Below, in pieces: positions 53,551 through 61,871 of a stretch of 64,000 nucleotides of DNA (positions within the stretch are counted from its first letter, which is position 1; every line of letters begins with the position of its first letter). The stretch spans positions 124,001 through 188,000 of the forward strand of contig JAHBVJ010000002.1 of assembly GCA_019637615.1 (NCBI GenBank), in the 5' to 3' direction. This stretch comes from Anaerolineae bacterium (GTDB taxonomy: Bacteria > Chloroflexota > Anaerolineae > Aggregatilineales > UBA2796). A model generated the notes under the pieces. It was not told the DNA's origin, searched no databases, and saw only the letters and a program-made list of their open reading frames with translations. Made by a program: the position numbers and the translations under genes.

Positions 53551-54660
53551 TCAGCTTTGCAATCGGTAATGCTCGATCGCCTCGGCGTTCCAATCACAGC
53601 CGATGCCGGGAAGGGCGCTAGGCACTAATCGACCATTCTCCCACCGCAAGTCGGAATTCCACAGCAGATGGATCGACTCGACATTGGTTGCTGGCAGCAT
53701 ATATTCGATCCACTGGACGTTTGGAATCGCGGCGGCTAATTGCGCGTGCAGATGATGGAAGATATGGCACGACACAGGGATTCTGCGCGCTGCCGCCGCC
53801 TTAGCGATCTTAATGAATGCCCGCACACCGCCACATACGGTTGCATCTAACCGCAGCACGCCGATCTGCCCTTGATCCATCAAACGCTCGAAGTGCAATA
53901 GACTCGCTTGCTCGTCACCGACGCCAACCGCATACGGCAACGCAGTGGCGATCTGTGTGACGCCCGCAATATCATCGAACGGCAGCGGGTCTTCTACCCA
54001 CAACATACGGAAATCAGTCCATTGACGGGCTTGGTCGATCAGCGCGGGGACATCCTTGACCATGCAGTATAAATCGTTGACGAACGGTGGGCCAGTGGGG
54101 ATAGCGCGACGGCAAATGGCTAACCGCGTCGTATCGCGAACGTAATCCGTGCTGCTGGTGATCTTGATGCCAGCCGCACCGTAACTGAGCATGTGCTGCA
54201 TCAAGGCGGTCAGGCTGGCTTCGGTTTCGTCGGAAGTGGGATAGCAGCCTGCTACCATCGTCTGGACAGGCTTGATCGATCCCCCTAGATATCCACACAA
54301 CGATTTGCCCGCGCGTTTCGCCAGCAGGTCGTGCAGAGCGCAGTCCGCCAGACTTAGCGCCCGCCAGAAAATCCCGTGCGTGCCCATGAAGTGATTGCCC
54401 GCCACCGTGTTCTCGTAAAACTGCTCGTGGTTTTCTAGCTTCTGATTAACCCATCGCGGCGCGATCAACCGCTCCATCGTGGCAGCGATAGGCGCACCTC
54501 GCGTCAAGCCATACGTGACACCAAAATTGCCCTCGTTGTCGTAGACGCGCACAATAGCGTACTGACGCGCCATGATGGGCATTGCGCCTAGCAGCAGCGG
54601 CTTGGGCAGCGGAATAGTGATTTCTAGCGTCTCGATCTTCGTCACAATCGCGGTCATCAT
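53551..54660 (-). CDS. Mandelate racemase/muconate lactonizing enzyme family dehydratase
   Basis: A 369-residue enolase-superfamily enzyme. Metal ligands: Asp196 (VNDLY), Glu223 (WVEDPLP), Glu250 (VGDEQ). Acid/base: Lys166 in GIKITS where the second Lys of the K-x-K motif is Thr168, and Asp272-His299 dyad (LRLDATVCGG, SCHIFHH). Sugar-acid dehydratases (fuconate, rhamnonate, galactonate) belong here. It would dehydrate the aldonate from the lactonase. It overlaps nothing and follows the GntR regulator on the minus strand by 13 bases. The altered K-x-K needs biochemical confirmation. Confidence 0.88.
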   Translation of the reverse strand: MMTAIVTKIETLEITIPLPKPLLLGAMPIMARQYAIVRVYDNEGNFGVTYGLTRGAPIAATMERLIAPRWVNQKLENHEQFYENTVAGNHFMGTHGIFWRALSLADCALHDLLAKRAGKSLCGYLGGSIKPVQTMVAGCYPTSDETEASLTALMQHMLSYGAAGIKITSSTDYVRDTTRLAICRRAIPTGPPFVNDLYCMVKDVPALIDQARQWTDFRMLWVEDPLPFDDIAGVTQIATALPYAVGVGDEQASLLHFERLMDQGQIGVLRLDATVCGGVRAFIKIAKAAAARRIPVSCHIFHHLHAQLAAAIPNVQWIEYMLPATNVESIHLLWNSDLRWENGRLVPSALPGIGCDWNAEAIEHYRLQS

Positions 54661-54673
54661 TGCCTGTCTTCTG

Positions 54674-55426
54674 CTAAGGAGATTTAATCGGCTGTTCGCT
54701 ATCCAGCTTGCCGATCTGCCGTAAATAATTGCTGGTCGTTTCCAGATGCTTGATCATCGCTTGACGCGCACGTTCCGCATCCCGATCCGCGATAGCAGCC
54801 GTGATGTCAAGGTGATGTTGCACCCCTTTGGCGCGATGTTCGGGCGAAAAATCGATGCCCTGATTGATATACTGCCGCCACATAATGCCGATCACTTCCA
54901 TCAGGATGATCAGGGCGGGATTCTGCGTCGCCTGTGCGATCATGTGATGAAATTGACCATCAAAATGCACCCACCGTTCTCGATTCTTGGCTTCGCTGCC
55001 AGTTTGCTCGGTGTATTCTTCCGAAATCCGCGCGAAGGTCTGGCACAAATGCTTCAACTGACGAATTTGAACGTTGGTCGCGGTTTGAGCTGCCATCGCC
55101 GCGATCTGCGGTTCAAACAACTGGCGCGTACTCAGCACATCTTCGGTTGCGACCTGAGCACGGCGGAAAGCCAACAACAGCGCTTCGGCAGCTGGCCCCG
55201 TCAGGTCAGCGCCGACGAGGGCATGTTGCCCCGCGCTGGCATTGATCAGGCCGCGCGCTGAGAGCAGCTTGATCGCCTCGCGCACCACTGTCCGGCTGAC
55301 CTGATAATGTTCCTGAAGTTCGCGTTCTGGTGGGAGCACACTACCCGGTGCAAGCTCCTCTGCGATGATTCGTTCCAGCAGGTCGTCCGCTACTCTTTCG
55401 GACAATAGGTTGTCGCGCTTGGGCAT
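54674..55426 (-). CDS. FadR-type (FCD) GntR family regulator
   Basis: A 250-residue repressor: winged HTH with LLERIIAEELAPGSVLPPERELQEHYQVSRTVVREAIKLLSARGLI and an all-helical FCD domain (DVLSTRQLFEPQIAAMAAQ, then a helical core with FDGQFHHMIAQATQNPALIILMEV). The His in FDGQFHHMI and others may bind a metal. Start ATG at 55426 (GGAGG, 8-base spacer). Co-transcribed with the dehydratase gene and divergent from two SDR genes; probably senses a sugar acid. Confidence 0.93.
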   Translation of the reverse strand: MPKRDNLLSERVADDLLERIIAEELAPGSVLPPERELQEHYQVSRTVVREAIKLLSARGLINASAGQHALVGADLTGPAAEALLLAFRRAQVATEDVLSTRQLFEPQIAAMAAQTATNVQIRQLKHLCQTFARISEEYTEQTGSEAKNRERWVHFDGQFHHMIAQATQNPALIILMEVIGIMWRQYINQGIDFSPEHRAKGVQHHLDITAAIADRDAERARQAMIKHLETTSNYLRQIGKLDSEQPIKSP

Positions 55427-55486
55427 GTAGGTTCCTCCACTTGGTTGATATGTGCCCTATGCTACCTCACGCCAACCACAAGATTC

Positions 55487-55515
55487 TTGACAAGCCTCAT
55501 CGATATTTATATAGT
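55487..55515 (+). promoter_or_regulatory. Promoter of the SDR operon
   Basis: TTGACA (55487-55492), exactly 17 bases, TATAGT (55510-55515) on the plus strand. A GntR-type operator lies at its transcription start. Confidence 0.8.
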
Positions 55516-55520
55516 ACATA

Positions 55521-55553
55521 TTGTCATACAAAAATCTGATACTTATATGACAA
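55521..55553. promoter_or_regulatory. GntR/FadR-type operator pair
   Basis: TTGTCATACAA (55521-55531) matches the FadR-type consensus TNGTNNNACNA exactly, and TTGTCATA (55521-55528) is an exact inverted repeat of TATGACAA (55546-55553). The site straddles the predicted start of the SDR operon and lies in the divergent promoter with the GntR gene. Confidence 0.7.
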
Positions 55554-55624
55554 CGACGAGTATAGCGTGCGTTCTCCTGCCCGCAATGTAGTACGTTTAG
55601 GATAAATGATCATGGACACCTGTT

Positions 55625-56398
55625 ATGCCCATTCTTGATGGTAACGTCGCCATTCTCACGCCCGCCAACAGCGAATTGATTGTTTCCTTTAGCGCAGCGC
55701 TAGGGCAAGCTGGCTGCACAGTGATCATCGCGGATGCCGCTCAAACGCCAGCAGCCGATGTCGCTGCCACGCTGCAAGCACAGGGCATTCCCGCCTTCGC
55801 GTGGCAAACCGACATCTCCGCTGAGGCCATCGACGCCGCTCTTCAGTCGATCACGAAACAACATGGACAACCCACCATCCTCGTAAAACTGCCAGCCTCT
55901 AGCACGCCTGTCGCCTCGACCGATTTGAGCGAAGCCGACTTCAGGCGTAGCGTGGAGAACAATCTGATCCACGCCTTTCTATGGGCGCAGGCAGCAGGAC
56001 GCCATATGATCGCGGGTAATGGCGGCGTAATCGTCAACGTGACGACGTTAGCAGCACTGGGGGGATGGCCGACGTGGTTGGCGCAGAGTGCCACGCTCGG
56101 CGGTGTCCACAATCTCGTGCATACCCTCGCCGCCGAATGGGGTGATCAGGGTGTTCGCGTCAATGCCCTGGTCTGCGGTGTCACGGAACCGATGCAGCAC
56201 CAGATCGAGCTGTCACATCCCAATGCTGTGATCAAGCGGATTCCATTAGGACGCATCGCGACGCCGGACGATCTGGCGCAAGCCTTGCTCTATCTCGTAC
56301 ATCCCGCCGCCTCGTATGTGTCCGGCGAGATACTCCGCGTCGATGGTGGGTGGGATAGTTGGGGGCGGCTGTACGCGGTCGCACCAAAGGATAAGTAG
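55625..56398 (+). CDS. SDR-fold protein with degenerate catalytic and cofactor motifs
   Basis: A 257-residue SDR-like protein. The overall SDR pattern persists (RRSVENNLIHAFLWAQAAGRHM, GGVIVNVTTLAALGG, LAAEWGDQGVRVNALVCGVTEPM, and ASYVSGEILRVDGGWDSWG). Relative to its neighbour at 56400, the glycine-rich TGxxxGxG becomes TPANSELI (12-19), NNAG becomes VKLP, Ser becomes Thr141, and the catalytic Tyr and Lys become Gln154 and Leu158. So it can hardly be a normal dehydrogenase. It is the first gene of the operon and probably pairs with the intact SDR. Confidence 0.85.
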   Translation: MPILDGNVAILTPANSELIVSFSAALGQAGCTVIIADAAQTPAADVAATLQAQGIPAFAWQTDISAEAIDAALQSITKQHGQPTILVKLPASSTPVASTDLSEADFRRSVENNLIHAFLWAQAAGRHMIAGNGGVIVNVTTLAALGGWPTWLAQSATLGGVHNLVHTLAAEWGDQGVRVNALVCGVTEPMQHQIELSHPNAVIKRIPLGRIATPDDLAQALLYLVHPAASYVSGEILRVDGGWDSWGRLYAVAPKDK

Positions 56399-56399
56399 C

Positions 56400-57173
56400 A
56401 TGTTCACCGAAGTTGATTTATCGCAGCAGGTTGCCGTCGTAACGGGTGCGGGCGCAGGATTCGGCTTGGCTTTCTGCCGTACTTTGGCAGAGCATGGTGC
56501 GACTGTGATCATCGCCGAAATCAACGAAGCAGCCGGTAAGCGTGCTGAACAAATGCTGACCAATGAAGGTTTGAAAGCGAAGTTCATGCTGTGCGACGCC
56601 AGTAATCCTGACCACATGCAAAATGTTGCCCGCCAAACTGCCGACGCATTTGGACGTCTCGACATCTGGGTAAACAATGCTGGTTTATCGCAAAACGCCC
56701 CCTCCGAACTGGTCACGCCCGCCGAATGGCAGCGGCTGATCGGCGTGATGCTGTCCGGCACGTTCTACGGATCGCAAGCAGCGGGACAGATCATGCTAAA
56801 GCAGGGCAAAGGTAATATCATCAACATCGCCTCGATCAACGGGGTGGTGGCGCAAGCAGGACGTGCCTCTTACAGCGCGGCGAAAGCGGGCATCATTCGC
56901 CTGACGGAAGTGTTGGCATCGGAATGGGGGCCGCATAACATTCGTGCCAATGCCATCGCGCCTGCGGTCATCATGACCGATCTGGTGCGTGGCAATCTTG
57001 CGAATGGTTCGGCAAATATGGATGTTTACACCAACCGCTCCCCGATGCGGCGGCTCGGTGAAATACCTGAACTGATCACAGCCCTATTGTTCCTCGTCAG
57101 CACCGACTCGGCTTACATCACGGGGCAAACCTTGCGCGTGGATGGGGCGTGGGCATCTGACCACTATCTGTAG
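56400..57173 (+). CDS. SDR family oxidoreductase, intact
   Basis: A 257-residue classical SDR with TGAGAGFG (15-22), VNNAG (91-95), Ser145-Tyr158-Lys162 (NIASING, YSAAK). The ATG at 56400 begins one base after the stop of the degenerate SDR, so the two are translationally coupled and could form a heteromer. In the pathway it would fit the second oxidation (2-keto-3-deoxy acid dehydrogenase). Substrate is inferred only. Confidence 0.9.
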   Translation: MFTEVDLSQQVAVVTGAGAGFGLAFCRTLAEHGATVIIAEINEAAGKRAEQMLTNEGLKAKFMLCDASNPDHMQNVARQTADAFGRLDIWVNNAGLSQNAPSELVTPAEWQRLIGVMLSGTFYGSQAAGQIMLKQGKGNIINIASINGVVAQAGRASYSAAKAGIIRLTEVLASEWGPHNIRANAIAPAVIMTDLVRGNLANGSANMDVYTNRSPMRRLGEIPELITALLFLVSTDSAYITGQTLRVDGAWASDHYL

Positions 57174-57223
57174 TGCGGCGTGATGAGCAAACGGATGTAG
57201 GGTTGCTCATCACGTATGCCCTA

Positions 57224-57589
57224 CTACTTACCGGGGAGTATCGTCGGATCGAAGTACGTGTGCAGGTAGCGATACTTGCCATCCTCGATCAAGATCACGT
57301 TCGCCCCGTTGAGTGGATGCCGCCCGCCGTCATGATCGATCAGAATAGCTTCCCACTCTAGCAACGCCTCATTGCCCTTGGTGATGTCATGCACGATCTT
57401 GACCTCGACAGCGGGATACTGGGCAGCCGACGCCTCATAGAATTTCCTGATCTCAGCGTGACCGCGCAGCACCTGCCCCGGTGGCTTCATCACGGCGTCT
57501 GTATGATAAAAGGCCAGCACCCCTTCGATGTCACGCTTGCTTTCCGCTTCCCAGTACGCTTCGGCAATTTCGCGTGGTGTCTTGCCCAT
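57224..57589 (-). CDS. SnoaL/NTF2-like protein
   Basis: A 121-residue NTF2-like cone protein: TPREIAEAYWEAESKRDIEGVLAFYHTDAVMKPPGQVLRGHAEIRKFYEAS and ITKGNEALLEWEAILIDHDGGRHPLNGANVILIEDGKYRYLHTYFD. SnoaL-like proteins bind small molecules; some are isomerases or hydrolases. ATG at 57589 chosen over a GTG at 57604. It lies at the end of the second ABC operon beyond two hairpins. Confidence 0.85.
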   Translation of the reverse strand: MGKTPREIAEAYWEAESKRDIEGVLAFYHTDAVMKPPGQVLRGHAEIRKFYEASAAQYPAVEVKIVHDITKGNEALLEWEAILIDHDGGRHPLNGANVILIEDGKYRYLHTYFDPTILPGK

Positions 57590-57627
57590 TGAATATGGTC
57601 TCACTTTCTCAAAACTTGGTAAAATGA

Positions 57628-57672
57628 GAAAATAGTGTCTGCGCTCCTAGCAGGTTAGTAGACACTATTTTC
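57628..57672 (-). terminator. AT-rich hairpin ahead of the SnoaL-like gene
   Basis: Perfect 13-base-pair stem GAAAATAGTGTCT (57628-57640) / AGACACTATTTTC (57660-57672), 19-base loop; on the minus strand the stem's exit has TTTTC then TCATTTT. It would terminate the ABC operon before the SnoaL-like gene. Confidence 0.6.
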
Positions 57673-57681
57673 GATCTTGGG

Positions 57682-57707
57682 ACAGACTTCTAGCCACAGA
57701 AGTCTGT
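57682..57707. repeat. Second hairpin downstream of the ABC binding-protein gene
   Basis: Perfect 10-base-pair stem ACAGACTTCT (57682-57691) / AGAAGTCTGT (57698-57707), 6-base loop, no T-run. It lies just before the AT-rich hairpin in the transcript direction (minus). May stabilise the mRNA end. Confidence 0.5.
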
Positions 57708-57749
57708 TCTGGATTGCGCTCCTTCGTTCCCACGAAGATCCATCCGCCG

Positions 57750-59051
57750 TTAGCCCTTCAGTGCTGTCGCCAGTCCGTCGATGATCAGTTTGGCAGCGTC
57801 TTCAGGCTGAATTTGCTTGGTCAGCACTTGTTGGAAGGCGGGGCCGATGACCTGATCAAACCAGAACGCCGCGCCGAGGAAGTTGGGATTCAAATGATAG
57901 TTCGGGGCTGCGTCAATCGCGGCCTTATTGAAGATATTCTCGGTGACTCGCTTGTCGGTCAAGGCAGCGGTCAGGGTCGGGAAGTAGCCAGTCTTCTGGT
58001 TGAAGGTGATCTGGTTTTCAGCTTCGCCCCAGAACGACAGCCAATCCCATGTCGCATCTGCCTGTGCAGCGCTGCCCATCCCATTGTTGATCGGGAGGAT
58101 GCGGGCGATCTGTGCCGCCGCGCCACCGGGCGTCGCCGCCGACATGAACATCTTGCCATCTTTGCCAAGCGTGCCTTGAATATCCGCCAGCGCGCCCGTG
58201 TGCGTGGGCATCATTGAGGCTTGTCCCGCCTTGAACATCGTGCTGATCTGCTGATAACCATCGCTCGGTGCGCTCGGAGAAACGACATTATACTTGGTCA
58301 GCAGTTCACCGTAGTAGCGTAGCGCATCGGTGGTTTTCTGCTCATCCATCGTGATCTTGCCCTCGGCGTCCAGCACTGGCCCGTTCCACGACTCGATCAC
58401 GTCCAGAATATGGACGGGGCCACCCGCGCCGCCGCGCATCGCGAAGCCAAAGCGCCCCTTTGCTGGATCAGTCAGCTTGATCGCAGCTTCGAGGAATTCA
58501 TCCCATGTTTTGGGGAAGTCCTTGATGCCGACTTCTTCGAAGTGATCGACACGGTAGAACATCCAGTAAACCAGCATGAAACCGGGAACAGCGTAGACTT
58601 TGCCGTCGAAGCTGGCTCCCTGCCACATCACGTCTGAATAATCGGCTTTATGCGCCCACGCATCTACGCGCTCGGTGATGTCGGTCAGACCACCCGCCGC
58701 TGCCATATCGGGCAAACGCTGCTGTGTCGCCATCGTCGAATCGGGCAAGCTGTTTCCCTGTGCAGACGTAATGAACTTCGCCATGAAGTCGGCGTTAGGC
58801 ACGAGTTCGACATTGACCGTGACATTTTTCGCGGCTTTATATGCATCGACTATCGCCTGCAAACCTGCTTTTTCGGCGTCACTTGCGAGGTGATGCCAGT
58901 ACGAGAGCGAAGTTTGCGCGGCGACACGCTGCGCACCTGCCAATGACCATGCCGGAACCGCTAATCCTGCGCCTGCTAGTCCCGCTAATTTGAGGAAATT
59001 GCGGCGGCTCATCGCGGAGCCGGGTTGTCCATTTGAAGTGTTTTTAACCAT
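57750..59051 (-). CDS. Extracellular sugar-binding protein, Tat-exported
   Basis: A 433-residue solute-binding protein with a twin-arginine signal SRRNFLKLAGLAGAGLAVPAW near residues 14-35 and the SBP_bac_1 fold (SLSYWHHLASDAEKAGLQAIVDAYKAAKNVTVNVELVPNADFMAKF). It delivers substrate to the two permeases upstream in the minus-strand operon. Substrate unknown; a sugar or sugar acid of the adjacent catabolic cluster is likely. Confidence 0.9.
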   Translation of the reverse strand: MVKNTSNGQPGSAMSRRNFLKLAGLAGAGLAVPAWSLAGAQRVAAQTSLSYWHHLASDAEKAGLQAIVDAYKAAKNVTVNVELVPNADFMAKFITSAQGNSLPDSTMATQQRLPDMAAAGGLTDITERVDAWAHKADYSDVMWQGASFDGKVYAVPGFMLVYWMFYRVDHFEEVGIKDFPKTWDEFLEAAIKLTDPAKGRFGFAMRGGAGGPVHILDVIESWNGPVLDAEGKITMDEQKTTDALRYYGELLTKYNVVSPSAPSDGYQQISTMFKAGQASMMPTHTGALADIQGTLGKDGKMFMSAATPGGAAAQIARILPINNGMGSAAQADATWDWLSFWGEAENQITFNQKTGYFPTLTAALTDKRVTENIFNKAAIDAAPNYHLNPNFLGAAFWFDQVIGPAFQQVLTKQIQPEDAAKLIIDGLATALKG

Positions 59052-59159
59052 GAATACTCTAATCCTTTTATTTTGCGTAAGTGAGTAACTGATAACGTAA
59101 ACGGCTTAATTCTGCGTGACCTCCCTTTTCTCAAGGGCGAAATAGATGGCTATGGAGCA

Positions 59160-60005
59160 TTAGCCCTTGATAGCACCACTCGCAATACCACCGATCAAGG
59201 CTCGTTGAACCAACGAGAAGAAAATAACGACGGGAATAACGCTCAAGATGCCGCCCGCTGCCAACTGTCCCCACGGCAGTTCAAACTCACCGACCATCGA
59301 CTGCAACCCGACAGGCCACGGTCGCGCCCCATCGCTGGAGGTTAGCAGCAAGCCAAACAGAAATTCGTTCCACGACACGATGGCGATCAAGACAGCGGTT
59401 GCCGCGATGCCCGGTCGGGCAATCGGTAGTACGATGCGGAGCAGCGCTTCAACGCGGAAACAACCATCGATGCGGGCGGCGTCTTCCAAATCAGGCGAGA
59501 TCGCGTCGAAGTAGCCCTTGAGCAACCAGATGCACAATGGCAGCAAAAACGTCGTATAGGCCAGTGCCAGACCGAGATAGGTATCCAGCAATCGCAGACT
59601 ACGCAGCAAAGAAAACAACGGAATCAACAGCAGTACCACGGGGAACATGCGCGTGGCGAGCATCAATACCATGATCTGGGTACGACCCCGAAAGCGATAA
59701 CGGGATAAGCTGTACGCCGCCAACGATCCGATCACCAAGCACGTACTGACCGTAATCGCTGTCACGATCACGCTGTTCAGCATGAGGCGCGGGAACGGCG
59801 ATTGATCAAGTAGCTTGAAATAGTTATCTAGCGTAATAGTTGGTGGTAGATAATGTAGGACGGGCGAAATGATGTCGGCGGGCGTTTTGAAAGACGTGAT
59901 CAGCGTCCACACGATAGGCAGTAGCGTCGTCATCACGACACCGCCGAGCATCAAATATGTCCCGATATCGAGCAGGCGTTTGGTCGTGCGATGAGAGAGT
60001 CTCAT
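59160..60005 (-). CDS. Sugar ABC transporter permease, MalG-type
   Basis: A 281-residue permease with six helices (YLMLGGVVMTTLLPIVWTLITSFKTP onward) and the EAA loop DLEDAARIDGCFRVEALLRIVLPIARPGI. It starts 6 bases after the MalF-type gene. As in the first ABC locus, no ATPase gene is adjacent. Confidence 0.93.
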   Translation of the reverse strand: MRLSHRTTKRLLDIGTYLMLGGVVMTTLLPIVWTLITSFKTPADIISPVLHYLPPTITLDNYFKLLDQSPFPRLMLNSVIVTAITVSTCLVIGSLAAYSLSRYRFRGRTQIMVLMLATRMFPVVLLLIPLFSLLRSLRLLDTYLGLALAYTTFLLPLCIWLLKGYFDAISPDLEDAARIDGCFRVEALLRIVLPIARPGIAATAVLIAIVSWNEFLFGLLLTSSDGARPWPVGLQSMVGEFELPWGQLAAGGILSVIPVVIFFSLVQRALIGGIASGAIKG

Positions 60006-60011
60006 GAGCCT

Positions 60012-60980
60012 TTATTCCTTTGTTATGCCTGACACGCGGATGTAGAGGATGGTGAAAACGAGCAGCAAGATCATCATCACCGTAGACAAAGCCGCCGCAT
60101 AACCAAAATCGAGCTTGGTGTAGGCAACACGAAACGCATAGAGCGACAATACCTGCGTCGCGTTCCCCGGTCCGCCCTGCGTCAGGATTAGCAGGACATC
60201 GGGGCTGTTGACCAGCCCGATAATGCGCACCACGACGGTCGCCACGATGACGGGCATCAGCATAGGCAGTGTCACCCAGCGGAAACGGTTCCAGATGTTC
60301 GCGCCATCCACTTCCGCCGCTTCATACAAATCATGCGGGATGGTTTGCAGCGCCGCCAGTAGCAGCAGCGAGAAGAAAGGCACCGTGCGCCACACCTCAA
60401 CCAGAATCGCGGTTGGCAGCGCAGTATTGGGATCAGCAAACCAGCTATGCGGGGCTGCGATGAACCCGAAGCGCACCAGCAGATCATTGATCACGCCAAG
60501 CCGCGTATCCAGCATCAGCGCCCACATGTGAGAGGCCACCACCGAAGGCATCAGCCACGGCAATAGCACCAGCACGCGCACAAAGCGTATCCCCGGCAAG
60601 GGACGGTTCAATCCTAGCGCTACGACCAGCCCAACCACCAGTTGTATGCCCGCACCCGCGATCACCCACAGCGTTGTGTTGCCGAGCGCCGTACGGAATA
60701 CAGGGTCTTCCAACATTTCGGTATAGTGCGTGAGGCCAATGAAAGGTTTATTTTGGGCAGGGCGGTTGAGGCGTGTCTGACTAAAACTGGTCGCCACTCC
60801 CGAAATGAGCGGCAGCAAGATCATGACGACGATCAAGACCAGAGCCGGAGCCAACAGCAAATATGCCCAATAGCGCGTCTCGGACAAACCAAGCAAGCGA
60901 CCAAACAGAGACTTGTTACGCGCCTCGAATGGGGTTGACTCACGTACAGAAATATCGGTCATAACGGTAACGTCTGCCAT
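60012..60980 (-). CDS. Sugar ABC transporter permease, MalF-type
   Basis: A 322-residue permease: helix ALVLIVVMILLPLISGVATSF, periplasmic region, and the EAA loop DLYEAAEVDGANIWNRFRWVTLPMLMPV. I use the ATG at 60980 rather than the longer 61040 start, whose first 20 residues look like non-coding leader. It follows the GntR regulator on the same strand. Confidence 0.92.
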   Translation of the reverse strand: MADVTVMTDISVRESTPFEARNKSLFGRLLGLSETRYWAYLLLAPALVLIVVMILLPLISGVATSFSQTRLNRPAQNKPFIGLTHYTEMLEDPVFRTALGNTTLWVIAGAGIQLVVGLVVALGLNRPLPGIRFVRVLVLLPWLMPSVVASHMWALMLDTRLGVINDLLVRFGFIAAPHSWFADPNTALPTAILVEVWRTVPFFSLLLLAALQTIPHDLYEAAEVDGANIWNRFRWVTLPMLMPVIVATVVVRIIGLVNSPDVLLILTQGGPGNATQVLSLYAFRVAYTKLDFGYAAALSTVMMILLLVFTILYIRVSGITKE

Positions 60981-61071
60981 TAATACTCTTTTCTGACACT
61001 TAAAATGGTGGCAACTGCCCAAAAAGTTCAGTTGCCTCACATGCTATTTTTAGAAGTGCTAGGGCTAACGC

Positions 61072-61785
61072 TTACTCATCTAGATACGCGTAATAATTTT
61101 CGATAAAGTGCTTGGCTTTCTCGATATGCCGTGTCATCTCTGCTTTTGCTTCGGCAACACTGCCACTGTTCAAGGCGGCGAGCAAAGATCGATGCGAGTC
61201 GAGAAATCCGACGTTTTCCGTAAAGTAACTTTGCTCACGCAAGAAATAGAAAATGTGAGAGCGTGATCTCAATTCAGCGAGCAACTCAGCCAAGATGTTG
61301 TGCTCTGCCATCGCCCACAAGGTTTCGTGGAACAGCGTATCGAGGTCGTCCAACGATTGTTTCTGCGTGCTGGCGTCCACTTCCGCCATCCTGTCAACAA
61401 GGGTCTTCAATTGTTCGTATCTCTCCGCCGACCAGTTCGCCAGCACGCGCTCAACGACAACGTGCTCCAACAAGATGCGGATCGAATACACTTCCTCTAG
61501 TTCTTTTTTTGAATACGGATGGACGAATGCGCCTTTGTGCGCGTCTTTGACGACGAGGCGTTCTTCGATGAGCGTCTCAATCGCTTTTCGGACGGGGATG
61601 CGGCTGATGCCTAATTGGTTGGCAATGTCCTGTTCAACGAGATGGGTGTTTGGTTCGATCTCTCCACTCTTGATGGCATCGCGCAGAATCGAAGCGGTCT
61701 GCTCGCTCAGGTTAGAGGAGCCGACTAAGCCGCGTATTTTGTACGCCATCACAATCTCAGTTGAACTAATACGCCGTGTTCTCAT
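61072..61785 (-). CDS. GntR family regulator (FCD type) of the second ABC operon
   Basis: A 237-residue regulator: SSNLSEQTASILRDAIKSGEIEPNTHLVEQDIANQLGISRIPVRKAIETLIEERLV is the winged HTH; the rest is a helical FCD domain (LFHETLWAMAEHNILAELLAELRSRSHIFYFL). Start ATG at 61785 with AAGGA, 4-base spacer; a longer start at 61905 would run through its own promoter. It is the first gene of the operon, so it likely autoregulates. Confidence 0.92.
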   Translation of the reverse strand: MRTRRISSTEIVMAYKIRGLVGSSNLSEQTASILRDAIKSGEIEPNTHLVEQDIANQLGISRIPVRKAIETLIEERLVVKDAHKGAFVHPYSKKELEEVYSIRILLEHVVVERVLANWSAERYEQLKTLVDRMAEVDASTQKQSLDDLDTLFHETLWAMAEHNILAELLAELRSRSHIFYFLREQSYFTENVGFLDSHRSLLAALNSGSVAEAKAEMTRHIEKAKHFIENYYAYLDE

Positions 61786-61839
61786 CGGTTCCTTTATGAG
61801 TATGTTGTTACCTAAGTTTTGAATAGGAGTGATATATTC

Positions 61840-61868
61840 ATTATACACTATTGGCGTATATTGTACAA
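61840..61868 (-). promoter_or_regulatory. Promoter of the GntR-ABC operon
   Basis: Minus strand TTGTAC (61868-61863), exactly 17 bases, TATAAT (61845-61840), 55 bases before the regulator's ATG. Its -35 box is inside the palindrome at 61858-61871. Confidence 0.85.
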
Positions 61869-61871
61869 TAT
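61858..61871. promoter_or_regulatory. 14-base perfect palindrome over the -35 box (GntR operator candidate)
   Basis: ATATTGTACAATAT (61858-61871) is its own reverse complement and covers the -35 box of the regulator's promoter. It resembles FCD-type GntR operators built on TTGTAC/GTACAA half-sites. The remaining gap to 62110 shows no other clear element. Confidence 0.7.
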
